Below are positions 29,401 through 38,027 of a stretch of 64,000 nt of DNA, piece by piece (position 1 is the first letter of the stretch; each line of letters opens with the position of its first letter). This DNA is from Arthrobacter gengyunqii. GTDB taxonomy: Bacteria; Actinomycetota; Actinomycetes; Actinomycetales; Micrococcaceae. The notes under the pieces were generated by a model. That model searched no databases. It was not told where the DNA came from and saw only the letters and a program-made list of their open reading frames with translations. The stretch is from positions 992,001-1,056,000 of the forward strand of contig NZ_CP095461.1 of assembly GCF_023022985.1 (NCBI RefSeq), given 5' to 3'. The position numbers and the translations under genes were made by a program.

Positions 29401-30015
29401 CTCGATGAACAGGGGACCGAGATGCTGTCCGAGGACACCGCCCGGGTCCGCATCATGGCGGAGGACGGCTCCGTGGAATCCGTGGTCCAGTCCGGGCACA
29501 CCGGCGTCCTGGCCTCCATTCCGGCCGGTGCCGAAGGCCGCACGCTTGTCCTGGCCGAACGTGCCGATCCGGGCTGGCAGGCAACCCTGAACGGAGTGAC
29601 GCTGGCAGCGACGGCCGACGGCTGGGCTCAGGCCTGGACACTTCCGGCCGACGGCGGAAACCTGGAAATCGGCTATGACACTGTTTGGGAACCCTGGCTG
29701 GGCGCGCTTCAGGTGCTGGTCATCGCCCTGACGGTGCTCCTTGCCCTGCCGACCCGTTCACGCAGCGGTGCGGTTCGGCTGCCGGGCCGTCAGCTTCCGC
29801 GGCGAAGCGAACCCGTCGGTGTTGCAGACGGCGGAAGCGCAGACGCCGGCAGCGCCTCTGCAGCCGCCGGTGCCGCAACTGCGCCGGGGGAACCGTCGAA
29901 GACGGCAGCAGTCCCCGGCGCGGCAGGCTCCGAGTCGGACGGCGAAGCCGGGGCCCGAACAGACAGAGTCAACGCCTCGGGGAAATCCGGCGCAACGGAA
30001 GGACAGCGCCGATGA
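26467..30015 (+). CDS. GT2 glycosyltransferase with large polytopic membrane region
   Basis: The 1182-residue protein has an N-terminal GT-A domain: VCAVVVSHNGAQYLPQTL, VDTGSTDNS, the metal-binding LLHDDSAP and GTGDDVDLCWR. A region of about ten or more membrane helices follows (roughly residues 395-840), then an extracytoplasmic domain and a C-terminal helix. It probably moves a sugar to an envelope lipid or glycan, but the substrate is unknown. Translating upstream, homology to GT2 runs back to the whiB stop, where no ATG, GTG or TTG exists in frame. The best start is ATT 26467, sharing one base with the whiB TAA. The TTG at 26620 would delete the first strand and the DTGSTD motif. The stop overlaps the next ATG. 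Confidence 0.85.
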   Translation: MPSHVRVCAVVVSHNGAQYLPQTLTALAGQTRPADLYVGVDTGSTDNSLSLLRSGLPAGAVIAAVPAKSGFGAAVQAGLNELAAPVSPGGTVDWLWLLHDDSAPAPEALEELLLAVERAPSVTIAGAKQVDWDNQRLLVDVGVSISRWAERLTLIDADELDQGQYNARSDVFAVNSAGMLVRRDVWDALGGFDPALPGTGDDVDLCWRNRLAGHRVVVVPAAKVRHAGRRPNTAASAGASRRAEIFLRLKHAPLWQVPFLALGAVLGGFGRLILGMLAKDPGYAFGSLVASIGAVLRPLDLYRSRRAAAATRTRPRSAVRALRTRRREVREHRRSLFEADPAHVDAEDPLSPAQAAGTATRPGMSRDSGSLEPSGDSNNDFAALAAPSRAWVGAGAVAAMLVLLAASLIGLHRFIGAPALAGGSLLPLSGNLGEIWDNASSWWIDLGSGYPGHGDPFDYVLWLLGAAGLGNTNTAVVTLVLTAMPLAGLSAWFAAGALTRHRGLRFWAAVFWGGAPALQVALGEGRLGALIAHILLPLLVLAMLRAVGTAPRSLNDQPLRSGTPVQRTGQESSWAAAGAAGLLLAIVTASAPILFVLAALAVLVVSLRVGRRARTLWWSLVPAAALLLPMVVSTLERPRALAADPGVPLGFDPAALWQQLLGFPLAFDLSGGLPLLGFLPAGPWPLVLALVIGGPVLLLSVAALFAGPRTGLARLAWILSLSALVLSWLSAFIATGAAPDSLVTPFPGPLVSAAVFLQLCAALLAGNTLLNGRATPERAAAGRSLRAGRPVAVLLGVLLALGPAAGLALWSVPLATDSTTAEGTNGVHGAQPLVAPAAERTLPATAADRGASDERTRTLLLRTDANDDVTAALMRGGGTTMDSMSAIYAARTITGAVNAEEIAADDDATADVRRAVAIITAGTGVDPRAELARLGVGYVVLQQSDTSAELLAGKMDSVPGLAPVGQTGSGWLWRVVGQLDEQGTEMLSEDTARVRIMAEDGSVESVVQSGHTGVLASIPAGAEGRTLVLAERADPGWQATLNGVTLAATADGWAQAWTLPADGGNLEIGYDTVWEPWLGALQVLVIALTVLLALPTRSRSGAVRLPGRQLPRRSEPVGVADGGSADAGSASAAAGAATAPGEPSKTAAVPGAAGSESDGEAGARTDRVNASGKSGATEGQRR

Positions 30016-31676
30016 GCCGCAAAGAGGAACCCCGGAACGGTCGGGCCGGAACAGACAACAACGGGACGGACAACGCCGGGAAGCCTCCGGCTGGCCGGGC
30101 TGAGGCCCGGGTCCGCCGCCAGCGTCGCCGCCGCCAGGCCGTCACGGCGGTGTCTGCCGTGCTCATTCTTGCTGCCGGCACGGCCGTGGTGGCCGGATCC
30201 GCTGTCATTGATTCCGGCAACGCGGGAAAAACCGTCGACAGCGCCGCGGCCGATGTGCCGGCGGGACCGCTCACCGCAGTCTGCCCCGAGCCGCTGCGGT
30301 TGCTGTCCGGTGCCGTTGCGGGGACCGATCCCCAGTTCAGTCCCGTGTCGGAATCCGCCAAAACGTCGCTCAGCGCGGCCGTGCTGAGCGGAGCCGGAAA
30401 CCCGGTTCCGGCGTCGTCGCTGCTCAAAATCGACGGAAGTGTCCTGAAAACCATCGCCGATGAAGCCGTGGACGTGCAGCCGCTGGCCGGCGTAAGAAGC
30501 GCCGGTGTCCTGGTTGACGAGAACGTCACCGAGGCTACCGTCCTCAGCGCCGAGCCCTCCGGCACACTGCAGGCGACGGCAAACGCCGTGGTTGGCTTCT
30601 CCGCCGAGGACGGCGACCTCGCCGGTCTCGCTGCGGCGAACTGCCAGGCCCCGGGCAATGACATGTGGCTTCTCGGTGCACGCACCACGGTGGGGGCCAC
30701 CGCGGTGCTGCGCCTCACCAATCCCTCGGAAAGTGCAGCCACGGTCGACCTTGAGCTGTACGGCTCCAAGGGACGTTTGGAGGGAACCGGCACCCGGGGG
30801 ATCCTGGTGCCGCCGGGCGAAACCAAATCAATTGTCCTGGCCGGCGTGGCGGCGAACGAACCCGGATTGGCGGTCCGCGTACGCAGTTCCGGGGCACCGA
30901 TTACCGCGATGGTGCAGCAGAGCATCCTGCGTGGGCTGACACCGGGCGGTGTGGAGTTCATCCAACCGTCTGCAGCCGCCTCGCCGCAGCAGATCATCAG
31001 CGGTGTCCGCATCCAGAGTGCTGGCGCGGCCAAGGAACTGGCCGGCGAGCGCGGTTACGAATCTGCGGCCCCGGCGGTACAGGTGGCCGTTCCCGGCAGC
31101 ACCAATGGAGTGGTCTCCGTGCGGATCCTGGGCAAGGACGGCGACGTTTCCGTTCCCGGCGGGGGAGTCTTCACCGTTCCTGCCGGCAGCGTGGGCCAGC
31201 TTCCCCTGGACTCGCTGCCCGAGGGCACCTACTCAGTGGAGGTCACCGCCGATGTGTCGGTGGTTGCCGGCACCGTGTCCAGCCGAGGCAGCAAAGCCGA
31301 TGCGCCCGTGGATCTGGCGGTTGCGCCGTCGGGTGAGCGCCTGGGCAACGAGCATTTGGCAGTGCTGCCCGGCGACGCCGCCTCGGTGCTGAGTTTTGCG
31401 GCTCCCGCCGGCGAGGCCGAAGTGCGCCTGACCGGTGTTGCGCGGGACGGCAAACTTGCGGATGAGCAGATTGTCACGGTGCCGGCGGGATCAACGATCA
31501 ACGTTGCGGCAACCAGTGTCGGGTCCGATCTTGCGGCAGTGCTGATCAGCACCACCGGCGAACCCGTCTACGGTGCCCAGGTGCTCACGGCGGCAAAGGG
31601 CGACGGCGTTTCGGTGCTGCCGCTGCCCAAGGGGAACATTGGCGGCACCACTGTTCCGGTGAGCCTGGGTTACTGA
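30012..31676 (+). CDS. DUF5719 membrane-anchored exported protein
   Basis: The 554-residue protein has a basic N-terminus (EARVRRQRRRRQAV), one transmembrane signal-anchor around residues 42-64, and a long Ala/Gly/Val-rich extracytoplasmic part of beta-type repeats. Actinobacterial DUF5719 proteins always sit beside this GT2 gene and whiB, and have no known activity. ATG 30012 overlaps the GT2 stop by 4 bp (ATGA), so the pair is translationally coupled. That supports a joint role in the cell envelope, which is inference. Confidence 0.85.
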   Translation: MSRKEEPRNGRAGTDNNGTDNAGKPPAGRAEARVRRQRRRRQAVTAVSAVLILAAGTAVVAGSAVIDSGNAGKTVDSAAADVPAGPLTAVCPEPLRLLSGAVAGTDPQFSPVSESAKTSLSAAVLSGAGNPVPASSLLKIDGSVLKTIADEAVDVQPLAGVRSAGVLVDENVTEATVLSAEPSGTLQATANAVVGFSAEDGDLAGLAAANCQAPGNDMWLLGARTTVGATAVLRLTNPSESAATVDLELYGSKGRLEGTGTRGILVPPGETKSIVLAGVAANEPGLAVRVRSSGAPITAMVQQSILRGLTPGGVEFIQPSAAASPQQIISGVRIQSAGAAKELAGERGYESAAPAVQVAVPGSTNGVVSVRILGKDGDVSVPGGGVFTVPAGSVGQLPLDSLPEGTYSVEVTADVSVVAGTVSSRGSKADAPVDLAVAPSGERLGNEHLAVLPGDAASVLSFAAPAGEAEVRLTGVARDGKLADEQIVTVPAGSTINVAATSVGSDLAAVLISTTGEPVYGAQVLTAAKGDGVSVLPLPKGNIGGTTVPVSLGY

Positions 31677-31694
31677 GCCGGTACTGCCCCGCTG

Positions 31695-32282
31695 CTAGAG
31701 CGGCCGGAAACGGCCGTAGGTGGGGTCCACCGTTTCGGGATCCATGCCCATCAGGGTGGCCAGCTGTTCCACAACAACGTCGTGGATCAGTTCGCTCACC
31801 GGCACCAGCCCCCGGGCAGCGGATTCCACCGGATGCCGGTACACCGTGATCACGGCCGGCCTGGGCCCCGCCGCGGGAGCGCCTGCCCCGAACGGGATGT
31901 TCCCCGAGGTTGCCGCGAGTTCCTCGAGTCCGGGCGGAATGTCCTGCACCACAAACTGATAGGACTGGATGCTCTCGCCCCAGAGCCGTTCCAGCCGCTG
32001 GGCCGATTCCAGCACCCAGGCGTCGAAGCGCTCCGAACGGGAGCGGAAGCCTGCCAGATGAGCCGGAATGAGTTCACCGCGGAGCCCGCGTCCATGCCGG
32101 TTCCGGCGGCGCCGCCGGAACGGCCGTTGACCGGGCATCCGGTCACGGCCGGAGGGAGCCGGCTGGCCGTCGAGCCAGTCCTGCTCCTGCGCGTCCCCGA
32201 AAGGAACGGCATCTTCCGGCCCGTTGTCGGACGGCTCTTCGCCGGGGCCGAGATACACCCTGAGAGTTGGTCCGGTGGACAT
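31695..32282 (-). CDS. Metallopeptidase-family (zincin-like) protein with degenerate metal site
   Basis: The 195-residue protein has a charged N-terminal extension of about 85 residues, then a minimal zincin-like domain (FRSRSERFDAWVLESAQ, VQDIPPGLEEL, VITVYRHPVE). The usual HExxH is replaced by IHDVVVEQLATLMGMDPETVD, so the catalytic Glu and second His are missing. The actinobacterial Rv3259 subfamily shows a similar change. A protease function is therefore doubtful. TACAGT (32289-32294) ends 7 nt before ATG 32282, suggesting leaderless expression. It sits between DUF5719 and DUF3499 genes, a conserved neighbourhood. Confidence 0.82.
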   Translation of the reverse strand: MSTGPTLRVYLGPGEEPSDNGPEDAVPFGDAQEQDWLDGQPAPSGRDRMPGQRPFRRRRRNRHGRGLRGELIPAHLAGFRSRSERFDAWVLESAQRLERLWGESIQSYQFVVQDIPPGLEELAATSGNIPFGAGAPAAGPRPAVITVYRHPVESAARGLVPVSELIHDVVVEQLATLMGMDPETVDPTYGRFRPL

Positions 32283-32389
32283 ATAAGAACTGTAACCGCT
32301 GGACCCGTCCGCGGGCACTGCTTTTAGGTGGCCTGTCTTCCGGCGAGCCTGCCGACCGTGAATGCCGGCTGCAGGTAAAGTGATCCTCC

Positions 32390-32770
32390 GTGGAATCCTT
32401 ACGACTGTGCTCAAGATCAGCGTGCCGAGAGGCAGCTGTAGCCACCCTGACGTATGTGTACGCAGATTCCACTGCGGTGCTGGGACCGCTGGCAACCTAC
32501 GCCGAACCCCATTGTTACGATTTGTGCAACGCCCACGCTGCCCGGCTGACCGTGCCGCTGGGATGGGAAGTGGTCCGGCTGGATCTCGCCGGTCAGCCGC
32601 GGACCCCCAGCCGCGACGATCTGTCCGCACTCGTGGATGCCGTGCGGGAAGCGGCAGAACGGCCCGCTCCCGAGGCGCCCAAGCGCTCCGGCAAGCACGC
32701 CCTGGAGCCCCCGGCAGAGAATCCCGGCGCCCGCCGCTCCCACCTGCGTGTCCTGCGCGAAGAAGTCTGA
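32390..32770 (+). CDS. DUF3499 family protein
   Basis: The 126-residue protein starts with CSRSACREAAVATLTYVYADSTAVLGPL and the CYDLC motif, the conserved core of DUF3499 in actinobacteria. Two cysteine pairs in the first 60 residues could bind zinc. The C-terminal 40 residues are charged and variable. The function is unknown. Its genomic position, near whiB and a metallopeptidase-family gene, is conserved (Rv3258c). The start is GTG 32390, preceded by TAAAGT (32376-32381) at 9 nt, so the mRNA may be leaderless. Confidence 0.87.
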   Translation: MESLRLCSRSACREAAVATLTYVYADSTAVLGPLATYAEPHCYDLCNAHAARLTVPLGWEVVRLDLAGQPRTPSRDDLSALVDAVREAAERPAPEAPKRSGKHALEPPAENPGARRSHLRVLREEV

Positions 32771-32867
32771 CTGCCGCACCACCGGTGTCAGAAAGGGATA
32801 GTCTGGGGGCCAGCGCCATGTTCTCCACGAGCACGGCATCGACGTATCCAAGGAAGTGCTGCAATCG

Positions 32868-33065
32868 ATGGTTAGACTCACTGCCGACCTGATGGCGGTT
32901 TTGCGCTGTCCCGTGACCGGTTCCCCGTTGGAACAGGGCGACGCAGGGCTGGTCTCCACCGCACCTGATGCCAGCGGGCATCTGGTCCGCTATGTCCTGG
33001 ACGAAGGCATTCCCGTTTTGTTGGCATCCTCTGCTGTGTCAGGCGAGTCCGCTTCCGACACATAA
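32868..33065 (+). CDS. Trm112-like zinc-ribbon protein
   Basis: The 65-residue protein has the Trm112 pattern: [30 protein letters not shown]. It lacks the second cysteine pair. Such short proteins are common in actinobacteria and may support methyltransferases or act alone. The start is uncertain: ATG 32868 has AGGAAG at a long spacing, while GTG 32856 is in frame just upstream. A 14-bp direct repeat straddles its stop. It precedes ahcY by 38 bp, on the same strand. Confidence 0.75.
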   Translation: MVRLTADLMAVLRCPVTGSPLEQGDAGLVSTAPDASGHLVRYVLDEGIPVLLASSAVSGESASDT

Positions 33066-33083
33066 CGCCTCCGCTTCCGACAC
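33048..33083. repeat. 14-bp direct repeat at the end of the Trm112-like gene
   Basis: TCCGCTTCCGACAC occurs at 33048-33061 and again at 33070-33083 (22-bp period), flanking the stop codon TAA at 33063-33065. It may reflect a small duplication just before ahcY. Confidence 0.6.
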
Positions 33084-33103
33084 CCAGAGTGAGGATTTCC
33101 CGC

Positions 33104-34582
33104 GTGAGCATTGATTTCAAAGTCGCTGACCTGTCCCTCGCCGAAGCCGGCCGCCACCAGATCCGCCTGGCCGAACATGAAATGCCCGGACTGATGGCAC
33201 TGCGCCGCGAATACGGGCCCAGCCAGCCGCTCGCGGGAGCACGCATTGCAGGCTCCCTGCACATGACCGTGCAGACTGCTGTGCTGATCGAAACCCTCAC
33301 CGCACTGGGTGCCGAGGTTCGCTGGGCCTCCTGCAACATTTTCTCCACCCAAGATGAAGCCGCTGCGGCCGTGGTGGTGGGAAACGGCAGCCCGGAGAAC
33401 CCTGCAGGCGTTCCCGTCTTCGCATGGAAGAACGAGTCCCTGGAGGACTACTGGTGGACCGCCCAGCAGATCCTCACCTGGCCCGAGGGCTCCGGGGGAC
33501 CGAACATGATCCTGGACGACGGCGGCGATGCCACCATGCTCCTGCACAAGGGCGTGGAGTTCGAAGCCGCAGGTGAGGTGCCGGAGAATCCGCAGGAGGG
33601 CGACGACGGCTACTCCTACGAATACACGGTCATCCTCGACGTGCTGCGCCGGTCCCTGGCTGAGACACCCGGCAAATGGACTGAGATTGCCAAGGGCGTC
33701 CGCGGAGTGACCGAGGAAACCACCACCGGTGTGCTCCGCCTGTACCAGCTGGCGGCCGAGGGCCGGCTCCTGTTCCCGGCCATCAACGTCAACGACTCGG
33801 TCACCAAGTCCAAGTTCGACAACAAGTACGGCATCCGGCACTCGCTGCCCGACGGCCTGAACCGGGCCACCGACACTCTGATCGGCGGCAAGGTTGCGGT
33901 GGTCTGCGGCTACGGCGACGTCGGCAAGGGTGCGGCGGAGGCGCTGCGCGGACAGGGCGCGCGCGTCATCGTGACGGAAATCGACCCCATCTGCGCACTG
34001 CAGGCGGCCATGGACGGCTACCAGGTGGCGAAGCTGGAATCCGTCCTCGGCCAGGGCGACCTTTTCATCACCGCCACGGGCAACAAGGACATCATCATGG
34101 CCGATCACATGGCCAAGATGAAGCATCAGGCGATTGTCGGAAACGTGGGCCACTTCGACAACGAAATCGACATGGCGGGTCTGGCCAGGGTTCCCGGGAT
34201 CCGCAAGGTGGAAATCAAGCCGCAGGTGCACGAATGGGTGTTTGACGAGGGCACGGATTCACAGCGCAGCATCATCGTGCTGTCCGAGGGCCGCCTGTTG
34301 AACCTGGGCAACGCCACCGGCCACCCCTCCTTTGTCATGAGCAACTCCTTCGCAAACCAGACCATTGCCCAGATTGAGCTCTTCACCAAGCACGGCACTC
34401 CGGTGGAGGACGGCGGCTACGCCAACCAGGTGTACGTGCTGCCCAAGGTCCTGGACGAGAAGGTGGCGCGCCTGCACTTGGATGCCCTCGGGGTTGAGCT
34501 CACGGAACTGACCAAGAGCCAGGCAGAATACCTGGGCGTGGACGCGGCGGGGCCGTTCAAGCCCGAGCACTACCGCTACTAG
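33104..34582 (+). CDS. ahcY: Adenosylhomocysteinase
   Basis: AhcY hydrolyses S-adenosylhomocysteine to homocysteine and adenosine, keeping methylation going. Motifs of the family are complete: [28 protein letters not shown] and the NAD-binding [14 protein letters not shown]. The C-terminal PEHYRY ending is typical. At 492 residues it includes the bacterial insert of about 40 residues. GTG 33104 follows GAGG by 9 nt. No SAH riboswitch motif is evident upstream. Confidence 0.97.
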   Translation: MSIDFKVADLSLAEAGRHQIRLAEHEMPGLMALRREYGPSQPLAGARIAGSLHMTVQTAVLIETLTALGAEVRWASCNIFSTQDEAAAAVVVGNGSPENPAGVPVFAWKNESLEDYWWTAQQILTWPEGSGGPNMILDDGGDATMLLHKGVEFEAAGEVPENPQEGDDGYSYEYTVILDVLRRSLAETPGKWTEIAKGVRGVTEETTTGVLRLYQLAAEGRLLFPAINVNDSVTKSKFDNKYGIRHSLPDGLNRATDTLIGGKVAVVCGYGDVGKGAAEALRGQGARVIVTEIDPICALQAAMDGYQVAKLESVLGQGDLFITATGNKDIIMADHMAKMKHQAIVGNVGHFDNEIDMAGLARVPGIRKVEIKPQVHEWVFDEGTDSQRSIIVLSEGRLLNLGNATGHPSFVMSNSFANQTIAQIELFTKHGTPVEDGGYANQVYVLPKVLDEKVARLHLDALGVELTELTKSQAEYLGVDAAGPFKPEHYRY

Positions 34583-34714
34583 CCCTCTTTCCGCACCAGC
34601 CATGGCGGCAACGATGTGGCATCTTTTGCGGCCGCCGTACCGTAAAATGACGCAGGGGGAGCTAGGGTCGCTCCATCATCTGTCGAGAGCACCAGGAAGC
34701 ATTGGTTAGCAGTT

Positions 34715-35953
34715 ATGGCACAGGACATAAGAAGGCGCAAGAGCAGGATCGCAGGTTCCGTGCTTGCAGGGGTGCTTCTTCTGGGCGGCGGCGGTGCGCT
34801 CACTGCGTGCTCCTTCGTCGCCGAAGAGGGATCAAACGCCGGATCGACCGCGTCTGCGCCGAACTCCAAGCCTTCAAAACCCGCCGTGCCCAAGCCGGTG
34901 GCCGTTGTCACCCCGGAAGCGGACGCCGTTGAGGTGAACCCCATCTCCGTACCGGCCATCACGGTGCAGCAGGGGACACTGGAATCGGCAAAGCTGGCCC
35001 CGGTGTCCGGCGGCGATCCCGTTCCCGGCGAACTCAGCGCCGACGGCACCACCTGGACGGCCACGGGAACCCTGGCGTTCAACACTCCGTATGCCCTCAC
35101 CTTTTCCCTTGCCGACGCCAACGGCGACACCCGCACGGAAACCCGGAAGTTCACCACCGTCTCCACCGCCAATGAAGCCAATGCCGTGATGTATCCGCAG
35201 TCGGGGTCCGTAGTGGGCACCGGGCAGCCGCTGGAGCTGAGCTTCAGCGAACCGGTGCTGAACAAGCAGGCCGTGGAAGAGGCCATCACCGTCACCTCCA
35301 CATCCGGCCAGGTGGGAGCCTTCTACTGGATCAGTGACACCAAGGTCCGGTACCGGGCCGAAGAGTTCTGGGCGCCGCAAAGCACCATCACGGTGGATAT
35401 GAAGCTGCTTGGTGTGGACTTCGGCAACGGCATGATCGGCAACTTCAATGAGACGGCGAGCTTCAGCACCCACAACAACCGGCTGGCAGTGGTGGACAAC
35501 GCCGACAAGATGATGCGCGTCTACATTGACGGGCAGCTCACCCGAACGTTCCCGGTCACGCTGGGAACGCAGGACTGGCCGTCCACCATCGGCTACCACG
35601 TGATCATGGACCAGCATGAGTCCATCCCGTTCCGTGCCGAATCCATCGGGCTGAAGCGCGGAGACGAGCACTACTATGAGCCCGTCACTGCACACAATGC
35701 CTCCCGCATCTCCAACGGCGGCGCCTTCATCCACGAAGCCCTGCCGTCGGCGCAACCCGTGCTGGGGGTATCCAACGTTTCACACGGCTGCATCGGTATG
35801 AGCCCCGAGGGCGCCAAATACATCTACGACAACTTCGACGCCGGAGACGTGGTCCAGGTGCTGAACACCGGTTACGGTCCCATGTATGTGTGGGATGGTT
35901 TCGGGGACTGGAACCTGCCCTGGGCGGAGTGGATCAGCCAGCCCAAGCAGTAG
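34715..35953 (+). CDS. L,D-transpeptidase lipoprotein (YkuD family)
   Basis: The enzyme makes 3-3 crosslinks in peptidoglycan. A basic N-terminus and hydrophobic helix end in a lipobox (LTAC, Cys32), so the mature protein is probably lipid-anchored outside the cell. Two immunoglobulin-like domains (residues about 60-250) precede the YkuD domain with the catalytic VSHGCIGMSPE (Cys about 357). The arrangement matches mycobacterial LdtMt2. The 412-residue length fits. A TAAAAT hexamer (34643-34648) is the likely -10. The start has no strong ribosome site. Confidence 0.93.
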   Translation: MAQDIRRRKSRIAGSVLAGVLLLGGGGALTACSFVAEEGSNAGSTASAPNSKPSKPAVPKPVAVVTPEADAVEVNPISVPAITVQQGTLESAKLAPVSGGDPVPGELSADGTTWTATGTLAFNTPYALTFSLADANGDTRTETRKFTTVSTANEANAVMYPQSGSVVGTGQPLELSFSEPVLNKQAVEEAITVTSTSGQVGAFYWISDTKVRYRAEEFWAPQSTITVDMKLLGVDFGNGMIGNFNETASFSTHNNRLAVVDNADKMMRVYIDGQLTRTFPVTLGTQDWPSTIGYHVIMDQHESIPFRAESIGLKRGDEHYYEPVTAHNASRISNGGAFIHEALPSAQPVLGVSNVSHGCIGMSPEGAKYIYDNFDAGDVVQVLNTGYGPMYVWDGFGDWNLPWAEWISQPKQ

Positions 35954-35985
35954 CGGGCAACCGGCCGCAGGAAAGTTGTTGCCCG
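35954..35985. terminator. Convergent hairpin (ldt / RDD)
   Basis: CGGGCAAC and GTTGCCCG form an 8-bp stem around a 16-nt loop, directly after the L,D-transpeptidase stop and ending before the RDD gene stop. Confidence 0.5.
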
Positions 35986-35990
35986 AGCGG

Positions 35991-36794
35991 CTACTGCTCG
36001 AACGGCAGCCGGTGCAGGCGCCGGCCCACGCGTTCGGTCTGCTCCCGCTGTCTGGTCATCCTCGCGTAGTCGCGGTCCCGGCGTTCGGCCATGACCGCGC
36101 TCAGGAAGTCCTCTGCCGGAGTGCCGGCCGGCGGCTGGGGGGACACGAAGGCAGAGACTTCGGCGGCCAGTTCGGCGGCACGGGCCGCACGGGCCTGCGG
36201 CGAGAGCCGCGGCGCCTGTCCGAGGAAGCGGGAGACCCGGCGGGACAGTGAATCGGGGAACCGCCCCATGTCCGCCAGCTGCGCCCAGCCGTGCAGCCAC
36301 GGAGGCATCTGGACCAAGTTCGGCGGGGGAGCGGTGACCCGTTCCCGCAGCGCATACGTTCCGGCCATCATGTCTCCGAGCCGCTTGGACTTCTCATTGA
36401 ACATGGCCGCGATGAATGCCACTGATCCCGCGGACATGTAAATCTCAAGGACCGCCGCCATGCCGCGGATGAAGCAATGGCGGAATCGGACGGCCCCGCC
36501 GTCGTCGCGCACTATCCGCAGCCCCATGGCCAGGCGGCCCAGGGACTTGCCGCGGGTCAGGGTTTCCACCGCCACCGGCGCACCGATCATCACGAGGACC
36601 ACGAGGGTCAGGATCAGGGCCTGGCCCAGCGCGGGATCGACGGACTCGCCCAGGGTTTGGGCGAAGAGCAGCAACAGCCCAATGAGGACCACAAGCTGGG
36701 CGCTGACGTCGATGATCGAGCTGAGGGCGCGCGCGGCGAAGGACGCCGGGCGCAGTTCCAGGACAACGGCTTCTCCGGTGACGATGGAACTCAC
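35991..36794 (-). CDS. RDD-family membrane protein
   Basis: The 267-residue protein has an RDD domain: RPASFAARALSSIIDVSAQ, the TRGKSLGRLAMGLRIVRDDG loop and KRLGDMMAGT. Three or four membrane helices are followed by a cytoplasmic basic tail of ~110 residues. RDD proteins are of uncertain role; some affect ion transport. GTG 36794 has AGGAGG 8 nt upstream. It is divergent from the SpoIIM-like gene, a pairing also found in mycobacteria (Rv3694c-Rv3695). Confidence 0.88.
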   Translation of the reverse strand: MSSIVTGEAVVLELRPASFAARALSSIIDVSAQLVVLIGLLLLFAQTLGESVDPALGQALILTLVVLVMIGAPVAVETLTRGKSLGRLAMGLRIVRDDGGAVRFRHCFIRGMAAVLEIYMSAGSVAFIAAMFNEKSKRLGDMMAGTYALRERVTAPPPNLVQMPPWLHGWAQLADMGRFPDSLSRRVSRFLGQAPRLSPQARAARAAELAAEVSAFVSPQPPAGTPAEDFLSAVMAERRDRDYARMTRQREQTERVGRRLHRLPFEQ

Positions 36795-36859
36795 GGGTGG
36801 TCCTCCTGGCCGGCAATTCGTGGTGGGAACTCCACTGTACCCAGCGCTAGGGTGTAACC

Positions 36860-37855
36860 GTGGATATGGATGCGTTCAGTGCAGTGCATGCCCCGGACTG
36901 GAAGCGGCTGGATGAACTCGCCGCCCGCCGCCGGCTCAGCGGGGAGGAAGCCGATGAATTGCTGCGCCTCTATCAGCGAGCCTCGGCCCACCTGTCCATG
37001 GTCCGTTCGGTGGCCCCGGAAGGGGCGCTCTCCGCTGCATTGTCCATGCGGCTGTCCCGCGCCCGGACCCGCTTTACCGGTGCCCGGTCCAACTTTGCCG
37101 AAGACCTGGTGCACTTTTTCGTCTTTGCGCTGCCTGCCGGCTTCTACCGTGTCCGCTGGCTTACGGTTGCCGTGGGTGCGGCCTTCATCGTGGCAGCATG
37201 GCTTTTTGGCCTGTGGGCAGCGAACACCCCCGGAGTCATCGCTGCGGCCCTTGGCTCCGATGCGGAAGTCCGGCAGTACGTTGAAGAGGATTTTGCCGCC
37301 TACTACTCGGAAAACCCCGCTGCCTCCTTTGCAGGCCAGGTCTGGACCAACAATGCCTGGATTGCTCTTCAGGCAGTTGCTTTTGGCATCACCGGCATCT
37401 GGGGGCCTTTTGTCCTGTACCAGAATGCCCTGAACGTTGGGGTAGCCGGGGGCACCATGGCCGCCTACGGCAAGCTGGACGTCTTTTTCAGCTACATCCT
37501 GCCCCACGGCCTCATGGAGTTGACGGCCGTGTTCATTGCCGTGGCAGCCGGTCTGAGGATCTTCTGGGCCTGGGTGGCTCCGGGCCGGCGCACGCGCGCG
37601 GTGTCCCTCGCCGCGGAAGGACGGTCGCTGTTCACCGTGGCGCTGGGGCTGGTGATCGTGCTGTTCCTTTCCGGCCTGGTGGAGGGATTTGTGACCGCGT
37701 CCCCGTTGCCCACCTGGCTGCGGATCGGCATCGGAGCCACCCTGTTCTGCGCCTATTGGGCCTACACGCTGATTCTGGGCGGCAGGGCGTACCGCGCCGG
37801 GCACCGCGGGGATTTGTCACGCCGCGACAGCGGCGACGTGCTGCGCACCGCTTAG
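36860..37855 (+). CDS. Stage II sporulation protein M-like (SpoIIM/DUF95) membrane protein
   Basis: The 331-residue protein has an N-terminal cytoplasmic helical part and about five to six transmembrane helices. LYQNALNVGVAGGTMAAYG and LPHGLMELTAVFIA are DUF95/SpoIIM markers. In Bacillus SpoIIM acts in engulfment, but actinobacteria of this kind do not sporulate; the role is unknown. The protein is paired with an RDD protein and, elsewhere in the window, with a MoxR/DUF58/transglutaminase unit, genes often found together. TAGGGT (36848-36853) ends 7 nt before GTG 36860, indicating leaderless transcription. Confidence 0.88.
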   Translation: MDMDAFSAVHAPDWKRLDELAARRRLSGEEADELLRLYQRASAHLSMVRSVAPEGALSAALSMRLSRARTRFTGARSNFAEDLVHFFVFALPAGFYRVRWLTVAVGAAFIVAAWLFGLWAANTPGVIAAALGSDAEVRQYVEEDFAAYYSENPAASFAGQVWTNNAWIALQAVAFGITGIWGPFVLYQNALNVGVAGGTMAAYGKLDVFFSYILPHGLMELTAVFIAVAAGLRIFWAWVAPGRRTRAVSLAAEGRSLFTVALGLVIVLFLSGLVEGFVTASPLPTWLRIGIGATLFCAYWAYTLILGGRAYRAGHRGDLSRRDSGDVLRTA

Positions 37856-38027
37856 AGCATCAGCGGGCTCAGAGGTAACAGTCCGTGCAGTCTTTTTCCG
37901 TCCGGGGTGGCGGCGCGGTTCCTGCCGTGTTCGCCCGGTAGGGTCGAAGGAGATTGGAACCGCAAAAGCCCATCGGTATCCGCAAACAGGCCAGGACCAT
38001 CAGGCCAGGGAAGTGAAAGAGGAAGTA

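Noticed and set aside
33061..33103. SAH riboswitch before ahcY
   Set aside because: The 38-bp gap is too short and lacks the conserved SAH motif.
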